Origin: SNAP01 sp049671745
GTDB lineage: Bacteria > Bacteroidota > Bacteroidia > Bacteroidales > Marinifilaceae
DNA length: 64,000 nucleotides
NCBI GenBank assembly: GCA_049671745.1
Contig: JBATVL010000006.1
Span: forward strand, 1 to 64,000
Direction of reading: 5' to 3'
Each line of letters begins with the position of its first letter. The first letter of the stretch is position 1. The translations under genes and the position numbers were made by a program. The notes beneath the pieces were generated by a model. That model ran no database searches and was not told where the DNA came from. It saw only the letters and a program-made list of their open reading frames with translations. This document shows positions 45,206 to 53,885 of this stretch, one piece after another.

Positions 45206-45772
45206 CTATTTCTTAGTATTAAAGAAATTCATTGCTCGCTCTATTCCAATTGTACCAAATGAATTAATTCCATCTATACATTTATCAAGAAGGGCAGGTA
45301 AATCAAGACTCTCACTTTTGTCCCATTTACCAAGCACATAATCAATCTGCTGTCCTTTTCTGAAATCATCACTAATTCCAAAACGTATTCTTGCATATTT
45401 ATTATGTCCTAAGATAGCATTAATATCCTTTAAACCGTTATGACCAGCATCACTACCCTTAGCTTTCATTCTAAGAGTACCGAATGGTAAAGCTAGATCA
45501 TCTACCAAAATCATTAAATGATCAACAGGGATCTTTTCTTTTTGCAGCCAATAATTAACAGCCTTTCCACTCAAATTCATGTAAGTACTAGGTTTTAAAA
45601 GTACAAATGTTCGTCCTTTAAACTTATAATATGCAATATCACCATAACGTTCAGTCTTAAAAACAAGATTGGACGCCCTAGCTAGAGCGTCCAATATATT
45701 AAAACCTATATTATGTCGAGTATTACGATATTCGTCTCCGATATTTCCCAATCCAACAACTAGGTATTTCAT
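45206..45772 (-). CDS. pth: Peptidyl-tRNA hydrolase
   Basis: Pth cleaves peptidyl-tRNA released from stalled ribosomes. Typical residues are visible: GLGNIGDEYRNTRHNIGF (catalytic His and Asn region), KPSTYMNLSGKAV, ILVDDLALPFGTLRMK and GHNGLKDI. The 188 residues are full length. It follows the L25 gene (39-nt gap), an order common to many bacteria in which the two are co-transcribed. Confidence 0.97.
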   Translation of the reverse strand: MKYLVVGLGNIGDEYRNTRHNIGFNILDALARASNLVFKTERYGDIAYYKFKGRTFVLLKPSTYMNLSGKAVNYWLQKEKIPVDHLMILVDDLALPFGTLRMKAKGSDAGHNGLKDINAILGHNKYARIRFGISDDFRKGQQIDYVLGKWDKSESLDLPALLDKCIDGINSFGTIGIERAMNFFNTKK

Positions 45773-45811
45773 AAATCAATTTTTTATTGATTAGTTTATT
45801 CGCTTGGCTTA

Positions 45812-46378
45812 TTAAGCGTTCATTGCAGCTCTTGCAGCTCTTGTTAATTTAACCTGAGCAACTACAGCAGACTGAGCATTCAAGATTTCAACACCTTCGC
45901 AAGAAAGAGAAGAAACTTTAATTGATTGACCAAGACCTAACTCAGTAACATCTATTGGGAATACATCTGGTAGGTTCTCAGAAAGAGCCTTAACTTTTAA
46001 TTTTCTGATAATAACAGATAATTTACCACCAGCTTGAACACCTTTAGCAAAACCGTCTAATTTTACAGGAATCTCAACAGTTACAAGCCTACCAGCTTGA
46101 ACTAGGAAGAAATCTGCATGAAGAATCTTGTCTGATACTGGGTGAAATTGTACTTCTCTAATTACAGCTTCAACTTCTTTTCCAGCAATCTTCAATTTGA
46201 AGATATATACGTTTGGAGTACAAATAGATTTCAAGATCTGCTTCTCAGTAACAGTGAAATGAATATTTTCTTCTCCACCATAAAGTTCACAAGGAACTAA
46301 TTCTTGTTTTCTTAAAGCTTTATTTGCTTTCTTACCAAAATCGCTTCTTAATTCTCCGTTTAATTCGTAAACCTGCAT
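45812..46378 (-). CDS. rplY: 50S ribosomal protein L25 (Ctc/TL5 type)
   Basis: This 5S rRNA-binding protein of the large subunit has the two-domain Ctc/TL5 form: L25 domain (YELNGELRSDFGKKANKALR, VPCELYGG) and a C-terminal beta domain (VTVEIPVKLDGFAKGVQAGG, LPDVFPIDVTELGLGQ). It ends with an alanine-rich tail. Promoter box at 46490-46497. It heads the L25-pth-S4-DUF4924 cluster. Confidence 0.96.
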   Translation of the reverse strand: MQVYELNGELRSDFGKKANKALRKQELVPCELYGGEENIHFTVTEKQILKSICTPNVYIFKLKIAGKEVEAVIREVQFHPVSDKILHADFFLVQAGRLVTVEIPVKLDGFAKGVQAGGKLSVIIRKLKVKALSENLPDVFPIDVTELGLGQSIKVSSLSCEGVEILNAQSAVVAQVKLTRAARAAMNA

Positions 46379-46489
46379 ATCAAATTTGTTTTTGTACTAC
46401 TCAAAAATAAGCTTTAAAACCAAGGGTAATTAATGATTTGGCCTATTTCCCCATCGCACGATTATATAAATATTACCCTAATTAGTTCG

Positions 46490-46497
46490 CAAAGATA
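46490..46497 (-). promoter_or_regulatory. -7 promoter box of rplY
   Basis: The minus strand reads TATCTTTG (TAnnTTTG), 111 nt upstream of the L25 start. The resulting long leader could hold autoregulatory structure, but I could not identify any. Confidence 0.45.
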
Positions 46498-46513
46498 TAA
46501 TATTTTTTCAATT

Positions 46514-47404
46514 TTATGCTCTAATATCCTCAAAACCTTCACCGTATACACCCATTACTGTACCCATAGATATAAATGCTTTTTTATCTATTTCTTTTAC
46601 TAATTTAAAGATTTTCTGAGTCTCATGTTTGCGTATTACAACCATAACCATCTTTCCTTCTTGTTTTGTATACCAACCTTGAGCATCTATAACAGATACA
46701 CCTCTATTTACATTTGCTAAAATAGCATCTGCTACTTGATCGTATTTTTTTGAGAAAATCATTAACTGGCAAGATTGTTTCTTTCCTTCTATAAACATAT
46801 CTATAGAATAAGCTACCACGCCCATAACAACATATCCTAATATAATCTTCTCAATCTGAGGATCATCAACCAAGAAACCTGTTGCAATAATAAATACATC
46901 AAGATATAAAATCACTTTTCCAGGACTAATATTTCTGTATTTATTTACCATCATTGCGATAATATCAGTACCACCAGTACTACCACCTTGAGATAAAGCC
47001 ATTCCTATACCTACTCCACAAATCATACCACCAAGAATACAAGCAAGAAAAGGATCATTTACAATGATCTCACTATTAAAGAGATAAAGAAAAGCACTTG
47101 CAAGATATTTTTGAAATAAAACTAGTAATCCAGAACCTAGACACATGGCATAAATTGTTTTTACACCAAAATTACCACCTAATACCTTTAATGAAATTGC
47201 AATCAAAACAGAATTAATTGCAAAATATGAATAACCAACAGGAATAGTCTCTCCTGAAAGAAAATAAATCAAAGTTCCCATGCCTGTTACGCCACCAGTA
47301 ACAACCTCGTGAGGTATAAAAAATGCTGTAACAGCAAAAGTATAAAGAATAATACCAAAAGACATAATTCCATATGCTTTCAATTCACCAAGATATTTTT
47401 TCAT
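46514..47404 (-). CDS. YitT family membrane protein (DUF161 + DUF2179)
   Basis: The 296 residues have five or six hydrophobic segments in the first 200 (DUF161 type; GGVTGMGTLIYFLSG, GGSTGGTDIIAMMV, KVILYLDVFIIATGFLV). A small cytoplasmic DUF2179 domain follows (ISMGTVMGVYGEGFEDI at the end, preceded by VDAQGWYTKQEGKMVMVV). The family is thought to include transporters; the substrate is unknown. The gene stands alone with a poly-A/T-rich leader. Confidence 0.9.
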   Translation of the reverse strand: MKKYLGELKAYGIMSFGIILYTFAVTAFFIPHEVVTGGVTGMGTLIYFLSGETIPVGYSYFAINSVLIAISLKVLGGNFGVKTIYAMCLGSGLLVLFQKYLASAFLYLFNSEIIVNDPFLACILGGMICGVGIGMALSQGGSTGGTDIIAMMVNKYRNISPGKVILYLDVFIIATGFLVDDPQIEKIILGYVVMGVVAYSIDMFIEGKKQSCQLMIFSKKYDQVADAILANVNRGVSVIDAQGWYTKQEGKMVMVVIRKHETQKIFKLVKEIDKKAFISMGTVMGVYGEGFEDIRA

Positions 47405-47705
47405 TTCTATTTTTTTTTTAATGATAAGCTGTGAATATTTTAAAATCAGGCTGCAAATGTCTAAAAATAAAATCAGATAAAAAACACCCTTTGCCCTATA
47501 AATTAATAAAACTTTTCAAGTTATCAATATAAAAACAAAACAAACCAATATAACACACTAACAATAAGGAATTTAAATTACTAAAAAATATTAATATTTT
47601 ATAACATAAGCATAAATATGAGAAAAGGAAATATTATGTGAGAAAATATGAAAAAACGCCTCTATTTCTTAGAAATAGAGGCGTTTTTAACAAGAGCAAG
47701 AAAAA
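47405..47705. other. 301-bp intergenic region
   Basis: This AT-rich stretch lies upstream of the YitT gene. Apart from the strong hairpin at 47652-47687 near the left-reading gene's end, I see no reading frame or repeat. Confidence 0.5.
47652..47687 (-). terminator. Strong hairpin terminator of the secreted unknown gene
   Basis: The palindrome AAAAACGCCTCTATTTCT / AGAAATAGAGGCGTTTTT is essentially perfect over 17 bp or more. It lies 19 nt past the stop at 47706. Both sides end in A/T runs, so it could act in both directions. Confidence 0.9.
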
Positions 47706-48326
47706 TTATTTTGAACCTAAAAAGGTATTATACTTATTGAAGTATTTAAGTAGATCTCTTTTTCTGTATCTTAATCTTTTAAAATGACTTAATTTAAAAC
47801 CAGAAAATTTCATATTTATCCACAATTGCTGTCTATACTTATTATTTACACCAAATCTCTTTTCTCCTAAAAGATAACTTTTATAAATGAGTTGCTCGAT
47901 CGCATTATCATCTACTTTGAAGAAAAAACGAACTAAATCCTCTTCTTTATAAGAAAACAAGGACGCTTTTCCTGACACTATCTCTTTTAGAAATAGAGTT
48001 TCCACATAAAACTCAGGAAGTACACTTTTACTTAACAAACTAAGATTATCAGAAGATCTATCTATTTTAACAGTATATCTCTCAAATTTAACATCATCAG
48101 AAGTTCCAAATTCTTTTATTTCCATTATCGTATGAGTCTCTAATGTTGCATCTTCTGTAATTTTATAATCAAACTTAGTTGGATTATATTTTAAATTAGG
48201 TACATTAATTAAGCATAATGTTTTAACTCCTTTATTATCAATAAAATAGCCTTTCTCAAATTTTACTTGAGAATATGATGTCAGTCCAATAACTGACAAT
48301 AAAATCAGAAGTAGTCCTCTCTTCAT
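47706..48326 (-). CDS. Secreted protein of unknown function
   Basis: A signal peptide (GLLLILLSVIGLTSYSQ) is followed by about 185 residues starting VKFEKGYFIDNKGVKTLCLI. The pattern resembles Flavobacteriia/Bacteroidales exported proteins with an N-terminal small beta-domain, ending in a strongly basic region KLSHFKRLRYRKRDLLKYF. I recognise no catalytic motif. It is bounded by long AT-rich gaps and its own terminator, so it is monocistronic. Confidence 0.65.
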   Translation of the reverse strand: MKRGLLLILLSVIGLTSYSQVKFEKGYFIDNKGVKTLCLINVPNLKYNPTKFDYKITEDATLETHTIMEIKEFGTSDDVKFERYTVKIDRSSDNLSLLSKSVLPEFYVETLFLKEIVSGKASLFSYKEEDLVRFFFKVDDNAIEQLIYKSYLLGEKRFGVNNKYRQQLWINMKFSGFKLSHFKRLRYRKRDLLKYFNKYNTFLGSK

Positions 48327-48564
48327 TTTATTTTTTTTTAATTATTTTTTCCGCACCCCTAATTAACTAAAATTAACAGAGATAAACAATACAAACAGGA
48401 GTTTAAACAGGCTAAATAAAAAAACAAACAGATATAAACATTCTAAATATAAGACTCTCAGTTATTTGTAGCTAAATATATTTTAGATTTAAAATCTACA
48501 TTTAAGTTAAATCCTCAAAATTAATTGATGAATAGTAATTTATTTACCACTAAAATCAAGTTAA

Positions 48565-48581
48565 TGTCGATATAATCGACA
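48565..48581. promoter_or_regulatory. Operator-like inverted repeat
   Basis: TGTCGAT and ATCGACA are perfectly inverted around a 3-base spacer. It lies about 240 nt upstream of the secreted unknown gene (start 48326) and could bind a dimeric regulator, though no regulator gene is nearby. Confidence 0.3.
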
Positions 48582-48678
48582 TCAATTATTCTCTTACTTT
48601 ATACTCTAGTAAAGGCAAATCATCACTATACATCATGAATTAAATTTAAATAAAAAAAGTTTAATTCATGATAAAAAA

Positions 48679-48707
48679 ACGTCCCTAAATAAAATATTTA
48701 GAGACGT
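48679..48707 (-). terminator. Hairpin terminator of the reductase-activase operon
   Basis: Stem ACGTCCCTAAATA / TATTTAGAGACGT has one mismatch and a 3-nt loop, and is followed on the minus strand by seven T. It lies 21 nt past the stop at 48728. Confidence 0.85.
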
Positions 48708-48727
48708 CAATATAGTAATAAATAAAA

Positions 48728-49465
48728 TTAATACTCAAGTGCAGCTCCAATAGCTCCAACAATTTGTGGATCTTCAGGAATATATACTTTAAAACCAAGT
48801 GCTTGCTCAAGCAATACAACCATTCCAGAATTAAAAGCTACTCCACCTACAAAAACAACATCTTCAGATATACCTATTTTCTTCATCTGACTTATTGAAC
48901 GATTAACAACCGACTGTAAAATTCCTTTAGCAATCGCTTTACGATCAGCACCTCTAGCAAGTTGAGAAATAACCTCAGACTCAGCAAAAACAGTGCACAT
49001 ACAATTAATTTTCTCTGATTCGGTAGACTCCAAAGCTCTATCGCCAAACTCCTGTAGAGAAAAGCGAAGTGCCATAGCCATTATTTCTAGAAAACGACCA
49101 GTACCAGCTGCGCACTTATCATTCATCTCAAACTTCTTAATACGACCTTTAGAATCCATAGCTATAGCCTTAGTATCCTGTCCACCTATATCAAGAATCG
49201 TTCTACAATTAGGGAAAAGGAAATGTGTTCCCTTTGTAAAAGCTTTAATCTCAGAAATAACCTTAGAACCAAAATATTCATTAAAAAGGTGACGTCCATA
49301 ACCAGTAGCTGTAATGCTATCGTATTTGACATCTTTCAAAAGCTCTTTGCAATTCTCTATAGTATTAAAAGTATTCTCTGTTTTTCTAGAGAATTTTATT
49401 TCTCCATCCTCAATAAGAACCAATTTAATTGTACGAGAACCTATGTCTATACCTGCGCTTACCAT
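48728..49465 (-). CDS. ATP-dependent activase of 2-hydroxyacyl-CoA dehydratase/double-cubane reductase (BadF/HgdC type)
   Basis: This ASKHA-fold iron-sulfur ATPase uses ATP hydrolysis to drive low-potential electrons onto a partner reductase. It shows the nucleotide-binding GIDIGSRTIKLVLIEDG and DIGGQDTKAIAMD. The [4Fe-4S] cysteines of the dimer lie in NDKCAAGTGRF (C118) and NCMCTVFAESE (C155/C157), and the end VGGVAFNSGMV follows the HgdC pattern. The 245 residues are typical. The gene is 24 nt downstream of its partner. The iron-sulfur centre and partner indicate an oxygen-sensitive system in an anaerobe. Confidence 0.92.
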   Translation of the reverse strand: MVSAGIDIGSRTIKLVLIEDGEIKFSRKTENTFNTIENCKELLKDVKYDSITATGYGRHLFNEYFGSKVISEIKAFTKGTHFLFPNCRTILDIGGQDTKAIAMDSKGRIKKFEMNDKCAAGTGRFLEIMAMALRFSLQEFGDRALESTESEKINCMCTVFAESEVISQLARGADRKAIAKGILQSVVNRSISQMKKIGISEDVVFVGGVAFNSGMVVLLEQALGFKVYIPEDPQIVGAIGAALEY

Positions 49466-49489
49466 ATGTTTTTAACTTTAAAGCATGAA

Positions 49490-50767
49490 TTAGTCTTGAA
49501 GACGTTCAACAAAAGCCTCTATTCTTGTTTTTAACTGACCAAGATCTTCTTGAGAATAATCAGTTTCAACAGAAAGAACAGGAATATCTTCTCCCTCAAG
49601 AACTTTTTCCATACTCATAGCCTCATGAGCATAAGGTTGGCAGAATTGTAGTCCGTAATGAATAACACCATCAGCTTTATACTTATCAACCATTTGCTTA
49701 ACATGATTCAATCTATCATTGTTAGGAGTAAACACAGCACAATCTATTTTGAAATATCTATCAGCGATAGCATCAAAATAAGCATCTACAGTATCAAGAT
49801 CCTCATCAACTAAGTGCTGAGTTCCTCTTTCACCAGTACACATTTCTTCACCAACTATAACAGCACCAGAAGTTTCAATAATATGAGGTAATTTCCAATT
49901 AGGCACAGCCATAGGACAACCAGAAACAATAATTCTAGGAGTATTTGCAGGGAATACACCCTCACCTTTTTCTATTCTAATCTCTAACTCATCACAAATA
50001 GCATTCACAGCATTAGTGAATCTTTCTGGATCATCGTAAAAGAAAACTTGATTAGTAAGCAAAGTATCTAAACCAGAGATAGGGACAATAGCAGCAGCTC
50101 TTAAAGAAGATAAACGGTGCATAGCTTTTCTCTTAGCATTTACTATCTTAGTAGCTCTATTAAGAGATTCAGTAGTTATCTTATTACCAGTTAACTCCTC
50201 TAAAGTTTTAGCAAAACGCTTATATTCAGCCTTAAGAAGATATTTTCCAACCTCAGATTTCATTTGAGGAAGATCCATAACATATAAGTTATCAACTACA
50301 TCCTTGTATTGTTCAAAAGCTTTCTTTTTACCATCACAAGTATTCTCGCCAACTATTAAATCAGTAGCCTCTATGTAAGGACAGACCTTAGCCAATTTAA
50401 AACCAAAGGCAGATTTAATAAGAGCACAAGTATTTCTAGGTACATACTGTTCCGCAGCATCAGAAGCGATATCAGCACCAGCACATAAACCAACAGCAAT
50501 TGCATTTACAGCAATAACTAATTCTTCAGGAACAAAAACACAAAATGTACCAATTACTTTTCTTCCATCTTTACGAGCATCAACTAATTCCTTAACTCTA
50601 AATCCGTGTAATTCACGCACTACAAAGTCGAAATACTCCATTCCCTTCGGTCTGTTCTTCTGTCGTAAATATATATCCTTATAAGCACTTCCTAACACTC
50701 TAAGTAAAGAATTGTGAGCCTCTAAATCTATCCCTAGATCTGTCCACATTTCGTTGTAATCAGACAT
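49490..50767 (-). CDS. 2-hydroxyacyl-CoA dehydratase D-family / double-cubane-cluster reductase
   Basis: The 425 residues belong to the HgdB/FldBC-like superfamily. Cysteines at about 76 (GTFCVFVPEE), 95 (GLCAGAD), 114 (RNTCALIKSA), 129 (KVCPYIEATD) and 144 (ENTCDGKKK) are followed by ones in SGCPMAVPNW, EEMCTGERG and FCQPYAHE, giving many possible Fe-S ligands. It is a single-subunit form. Such proteins paired with one activase, rather than two dehydratase subunits plus CoA-transferase, include the double-cubane cluster proteins (DCCP), which reduce small substrates such as acetylene. The physiological substrate is unknown. No CoA-transferase or acyl-CoA gene is nearby, which favours the DCCP-like reading. 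Confidence 0.85.
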   Translation of the reverse strand: MSDYNEMWTDLGIDLEAHNSLLRVLGSAYKDIYLRQKNRPKGMEYFDFVVRELHGFRVKELVDARKDGRKVIGTFCVFVPEELVIAVNAIAVGLCAGADIASDAAEQYVPRNTCALIKSAFGFKLAKVCPYIEATDLIVGENTCDGKKKAFEQYKDVVDNLYVMDLPQMKSEVGKYLLKAEYKRFAKTLEELTGNKITTESLNRATKIVNAKRKAMHRLSSLRAAAIVPISGLDTLLTNQVFFYDDPERFTNAVNAICDELEIRIEKGEGVFPANTPRIIVSGCPMAVPNWKLPHIIETSGAVIVGEEMCTGERGTQHLVDEDLDTVDAYFDAIADRYFKIDCAVFTPNNDRLNHVKQMVDKYKADGVIHYGLQFCQPYAHEAMSMEKVLEGEDIPVLSVETDYSQEDLGQLKTRIEAFVERLQD

Positions 50768-50837
50768 AATTGTTTATTTAATAATTTATAAAAGATATCT
50801 TTCTAATAAAAATATAATGTTTCTATTAAAGCGGACG

Positions 50838-50869
50838 CAAAAGTACTCTAATAAAAATGGACTTGCAAA
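50838..50869 (-). promoter_or_regulatory. Promoter of the reductase-activase operon
   Basis: The minus strand has TTTG (50869-50866), 20 nt, then TACTTTTG (50845-50838), an ideal Bacteroidota promoter, 70 nt upstream of the start at 50767. Confidence 0.6.
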
Positions 50870-50933
50870 TAAGATATTTGCAGTAATGCCATCTATGTAT
50901 TTCATTCATAAACAATCTCTCAAATACAGTAAA

Positions 50934-50962
50934 AGGGCTCTCAAATCATCTTTGAGAGCCCT
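50934..50962 (-). terminator. Hairpin terminator of leuS
   Basis: The perfect 12-bp stem AGGGCTCTCAAA / TTTGAGAGCCCT with a TCATC loop lies 22 nt past the leuS stop at 50985. The minus-strand side continues TTTACTG, so the T-run is short. Confidence 0.8.
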
Positions 50963-50984
50963 TCTATATTGAATAATATTCCTA

Positions 50985-53753
50985 TTAAAGAACGATATTA
51001 ATAATCTTCTTAGGAACAACTATAATTTTCTTAGGAGTTTTACCTTCTAACCATTTATCCGCTTCAGGAAGCAGAATAACTTCTTTAGATATATCTTCTC
51101 TACTAGCAGTAGCGGGGAAAGCATATTTAAATCTCATTTTACCATTGAAGGAAACAGGATATTGAAAAGAATCTTCAATTAAGTATTTCTCTTCAAAAAC
51201 TGGCCAAAGAGCTTTAGTTATAGATTCCTTATTTCCAAGAAGGGCCCATAATTCCTCAGCAATATGAGGAGCAAATGGCGCCATTAAAATAGCAAGAGGT
51301 TCAAGAACTTCACGCTTATTACACTTAAGAGTAAAAAGCTCATTAACACAAATCATGAAAGCTGAAACCGATGTATTGAAAGAGAATTTCTCTATATCAG
51401 AACCAATCTTTTGAATAGTAGTATGAAGAATTTTCATCTCTGCTTTTGTAGCAGTCTCGTCAGAAACAGTAAAAACCTCATCGTTGAAATATAATCTCCA
51501 AAGTTTACGTAAGAACTTATGCACACCATCAATTCCGTTTGTATTCCATGGTTTATGAGCCTCTAATGGACCTAAGAACATTTCGTATAGACGAAGAGTA
51601 TCAGCACCATAATTCTCAATAATATCATCAGGATTTACAACGTTGAACATAGATTTAGACATCTTCTCAACAGCCCATCCACAATTGTATTTGCCATCTT
51701 CAAGAACAAATTCTGCCTTAGCATATTCTGGCATCCACTTTTTAAAAGCATCAGTATCTAAAACATCATTTTTTACAATATTTACATCAACATGTATTTC
51801 GGTAGTATCGTAATTATCTTTTAAACCTAGGGATACATATTGGTTTGTTCCTTTAACTCTATAAACATAGTTTGAACGACCTTGTATCATTCCTTGGTTA
51901 ATAAGTTTTTGGAATGGCTCATCTTTACATACTTCATTAATATCGTAAAGAAATTTATTCCAGAAACGAGAATAAATTAAGTGACCTGTAGCATGTTCAG
52001 CACCACCAAGATATAAATCTACGTCTTGCCAATATTCATTTGCTTCTTTTCCAACTAAAGATTCGTCATTAGAAGGATCCATATAACGAAGATAATAAGC
52101 TGATGAACCAGCAAAACCAGGCATAGTATTTAATTCTAAACGATAACCATCTTCAGTAGTCCAATCTTTAGCATTACCCAATGGAGGTTCACCCGATTTA
52201 GTTGGTAAATAATTATCAACCTCAGGTAGCTCTAAAGGAAGCTTAGATTCATCTAACATATAAGGCAAATCATTCTTATAATATACTGGGAATGGTTCAC
52301 CCCAATAACGCTGACGAGAGAATATAGCATCTCTTAGTCTATAATTTATCTTAGCTTGTCCTAATTCTCTTTCCTCAACCTCAACAGCAACTTTAGCAAT
52401 TGCCTCTTTAACGTCAAGACCTGTAAGAGAACCAGAATTAATCATCTTTCCCTCTTTTGCGTCGTATGATTCTTCTTCTAGATTATTCTCTTTACCATTG
52501 TCTATAACTGGAATAATAGGAAGATTGAATTTTTTAGCAAAAGCATAATCTCTAGAATCGTGAGCAGGAACCGCCATAATAGCACCAGTACCATATCCTG
52601 AAAGAACATACTCAGAAATCCAAACAGGGATTGCCTCATTAGTAAAAGGATTTACAGCATAAGCGCCTGTAAAAACACCAGTTACAACCTTCACATCTGT
52701 TTGACGCTCACGCTCTGTTCTTTTCGAAACATATAAAAGATATTCTGCAACTGCTTCTTTTTGCTCATCACTTACTAATTGAGCAACATACTCACTCTCT
52801 GGAGCAAGAACCATAAAACTAACACCATAAATAGTATCTGGTCGAGTTGTAAAAACATCCAAAGCAATCTCTGAATCTTTAACATCAAAACGAACTTCTG
52901 CACCTTGCGAACGACCAATCCAATTTCTCTGAATCTCTTTTAAAGAGTCAGTCCATTCTACAGTATCTAATCCATCAAGTAATCTTTGAGAATACGCAGA
53001 AACTCTAAGCGACCATTGGCGCATAGTTCTTTGAATAACAGGATGACCACCACGAACAGATAAACCTTCCTTAACCTCGTCATTAGCAAGTACAGTTCCC
53101 AATTCAGGACACCAATTTACCATTGTATCAGCAAGATATGCAAGACGATAATTAAGAAGAATAGTTTGTTGCTCATCTTCACTCATTGCGTTCCATGCCT
53201 CAGCAGTAAATTCTTCTGTTTCAGAGCAAGCAATATTTACATTCTTGTTACCTTCTGTTTCAAAAATTATAACAATATCAGCAATAGGTTCAGCTTTTTG
53301 AGTATCATTATTAAAACAATGCTCAAACATTTGAATAAATGCCCACTGAGTCCACTTATAATATTTTGGATCACAAGTTTGTATCTCGCGACTCCAGTCA
53401 AAAGAGAAGCCTATCTTATCTAATTGTTCTCTATATCTATTAAGATTTTTTTCTGTTGTGATAGCAGGATGTTGCCCTGTCTGTATAGCATATTGTTCAG
53501 CAGGTAAACCGTATGCATCATATCCCATAGGATGAAGTACATTAAAACCTTTTAAAGTTTTATATCTTGAATAGATATCAGATGCTATATAACCTAAAGG
53601 ATGACCAACATGTAAACCGGCACCCGATGGGTAAGGAAACATATCAAGTACAAAAAACTTAGGTTTTGTCTTGTCTACTTCTACTTTATAAGTATCATTT
53701 TCAGACCAACATTTCTGCCACTTATTCTCTATTTCTTTAAACTTATAATCCAT
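50985..53753 (-). CDS. leuS: Leucyl-tRNA synthetase
   Basis: This class I aminoacyl-tRNA synthetase of 922 residues has the HIGH-type motif YPSGAGLHVGHPLGY, an editing domain with TRPDTIYGVSFMVLAPES, and AVPAHDSRDYAFAKKF. It also has the KMSKS loop in EKMSKSMFNVVNPDD and the anticodon-binding C-terminal part. It is full length and charges tRNA-Leu. It diverges from the GHL10 gene with promoters close together (53807-53854) and has its own hairpin terminator. Confidence 0.98.
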   Translation of the reverse strand: MDYKFKEIENKWQKCWSENDTYKVEVDKTKPKFFVLDMFPYPSGAGLHVGHPLGYIASDIYSRYKTLKGFNVLHPMGYDAYGLPAEQYAIQTGQHPAITTEKNLNRYREQLDKIGFSFDWSREIQTCDPKYYKWTQWAFIQMFEHCFNNDTQKAEPIADIVIIFETEGNKNVNIACSETEEFTAEAWNAMSEDEQQTILLNYRLAYLADTMVNWCPELGTVLANDEVKEGLSVRGGHPVIQRTMRQWSLRVSAYSQRLLDGLDTVEWTDSLKEIQRNWIGRSQGAEVRFDVKDSEIALDVFTTRPDTIYGVSFMVLAPESEYVAQLVSDEQKEAVAEYLLYVSKRTERERQTDVKVVTGVFTGAYAVNPFTNEAIPVWISEYVLSGYGTGAIMAVPAHDSRDYAFAKKFNLPIIPVIDNGKENNLEEESYDAKEGKMINSGSLTGLDVKEAIAKVAVEVEERELGQAKINYRLRDAIFSRQRYWGEPFPVYYKNDLPYMLDESKLPLELPEVDNYLPTKSGEPPLGNAKDWTTEDGYRLELNTMPGFAGSSAYYLRYMDPSNDESLVGKEANEYWQDVDLYLGGAEHATGHLIYSRFWNKFLYDINEVCKDEPFQKLINQGMIQGRSNYVYRVKGTNQYVSLGLKDNYDTTEIHVDVNIVKNDVLDTDAFKKWMPEYAKAEFVLEDGKYNCGWAVEKMSKSMFNVVNPDDIIENYGADTLRLYEMFLGPLEAHKPWNTNGIDGVHKFLRKLWRLYFNDEVFTVSDETATKAEMKILHTTIQKIGSDIEKFSFNTSVSAFMICVNELFTLKCNKREVLEPLAILMAPFAPHIAEELWALLGNKESITKALWPVFEEKYLIEDSFQYPVSFNGKMRFKYAFPATASREDISKEVILLPEADKWLEGKTPKKIIVVPKKIINIVL

Positions 53754-53806
53754 ATTATGAGATGTTTATATATGTATTTTACGCTTGTTTCTTCTTAAAC
53801 GAAATA

Positions 53807-53814
53807 CAAAAATA
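53807..53814 (-). promoter_or_regulatory. -7 promoter box of leuS
   Basis: The minus strand reads TATTTTTG, 53 nt before the leuS start, back to back with the plus-strand box at 53847. Confidence 0.5.
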
Positions 53815-53846
53815 AAAAAATTGCTTCTAAAACAGCCTTTTTGTCG

Positions 53847-53854
53847 TATTTTTG
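53847..53854 (+). promoter_or_regulatory. -7 promoter box of the GHL10-like gene
   Basis: TATTTTTG fits TAnnTTTG and lies 32 nt before the ATG at 53886. It falls inside the upstream extension of the open frame (from 53841), so the longer start is unlikely. Confidence 0.5.
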
Positions 53855-53885
53855 CTTTAGTCCTTTTACTAAACAACTTTACGCA

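Larger units (their letters stand above)
48327..48727. other. 401-bp intergenic region with three inverted repeats
   Basis: It contains a 17-bp operator-like inverted repeat, TGTCGATATAATCGACA (48565-48581), and a larger 13-bp inverted repeat, ATCATGAATTAAA / TTTAATTCATGAT (48632-48644 and 48660-48672). The activase terminator at 48679-48707 also lies here. No reading frame looks real. Confidence 0.55.
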
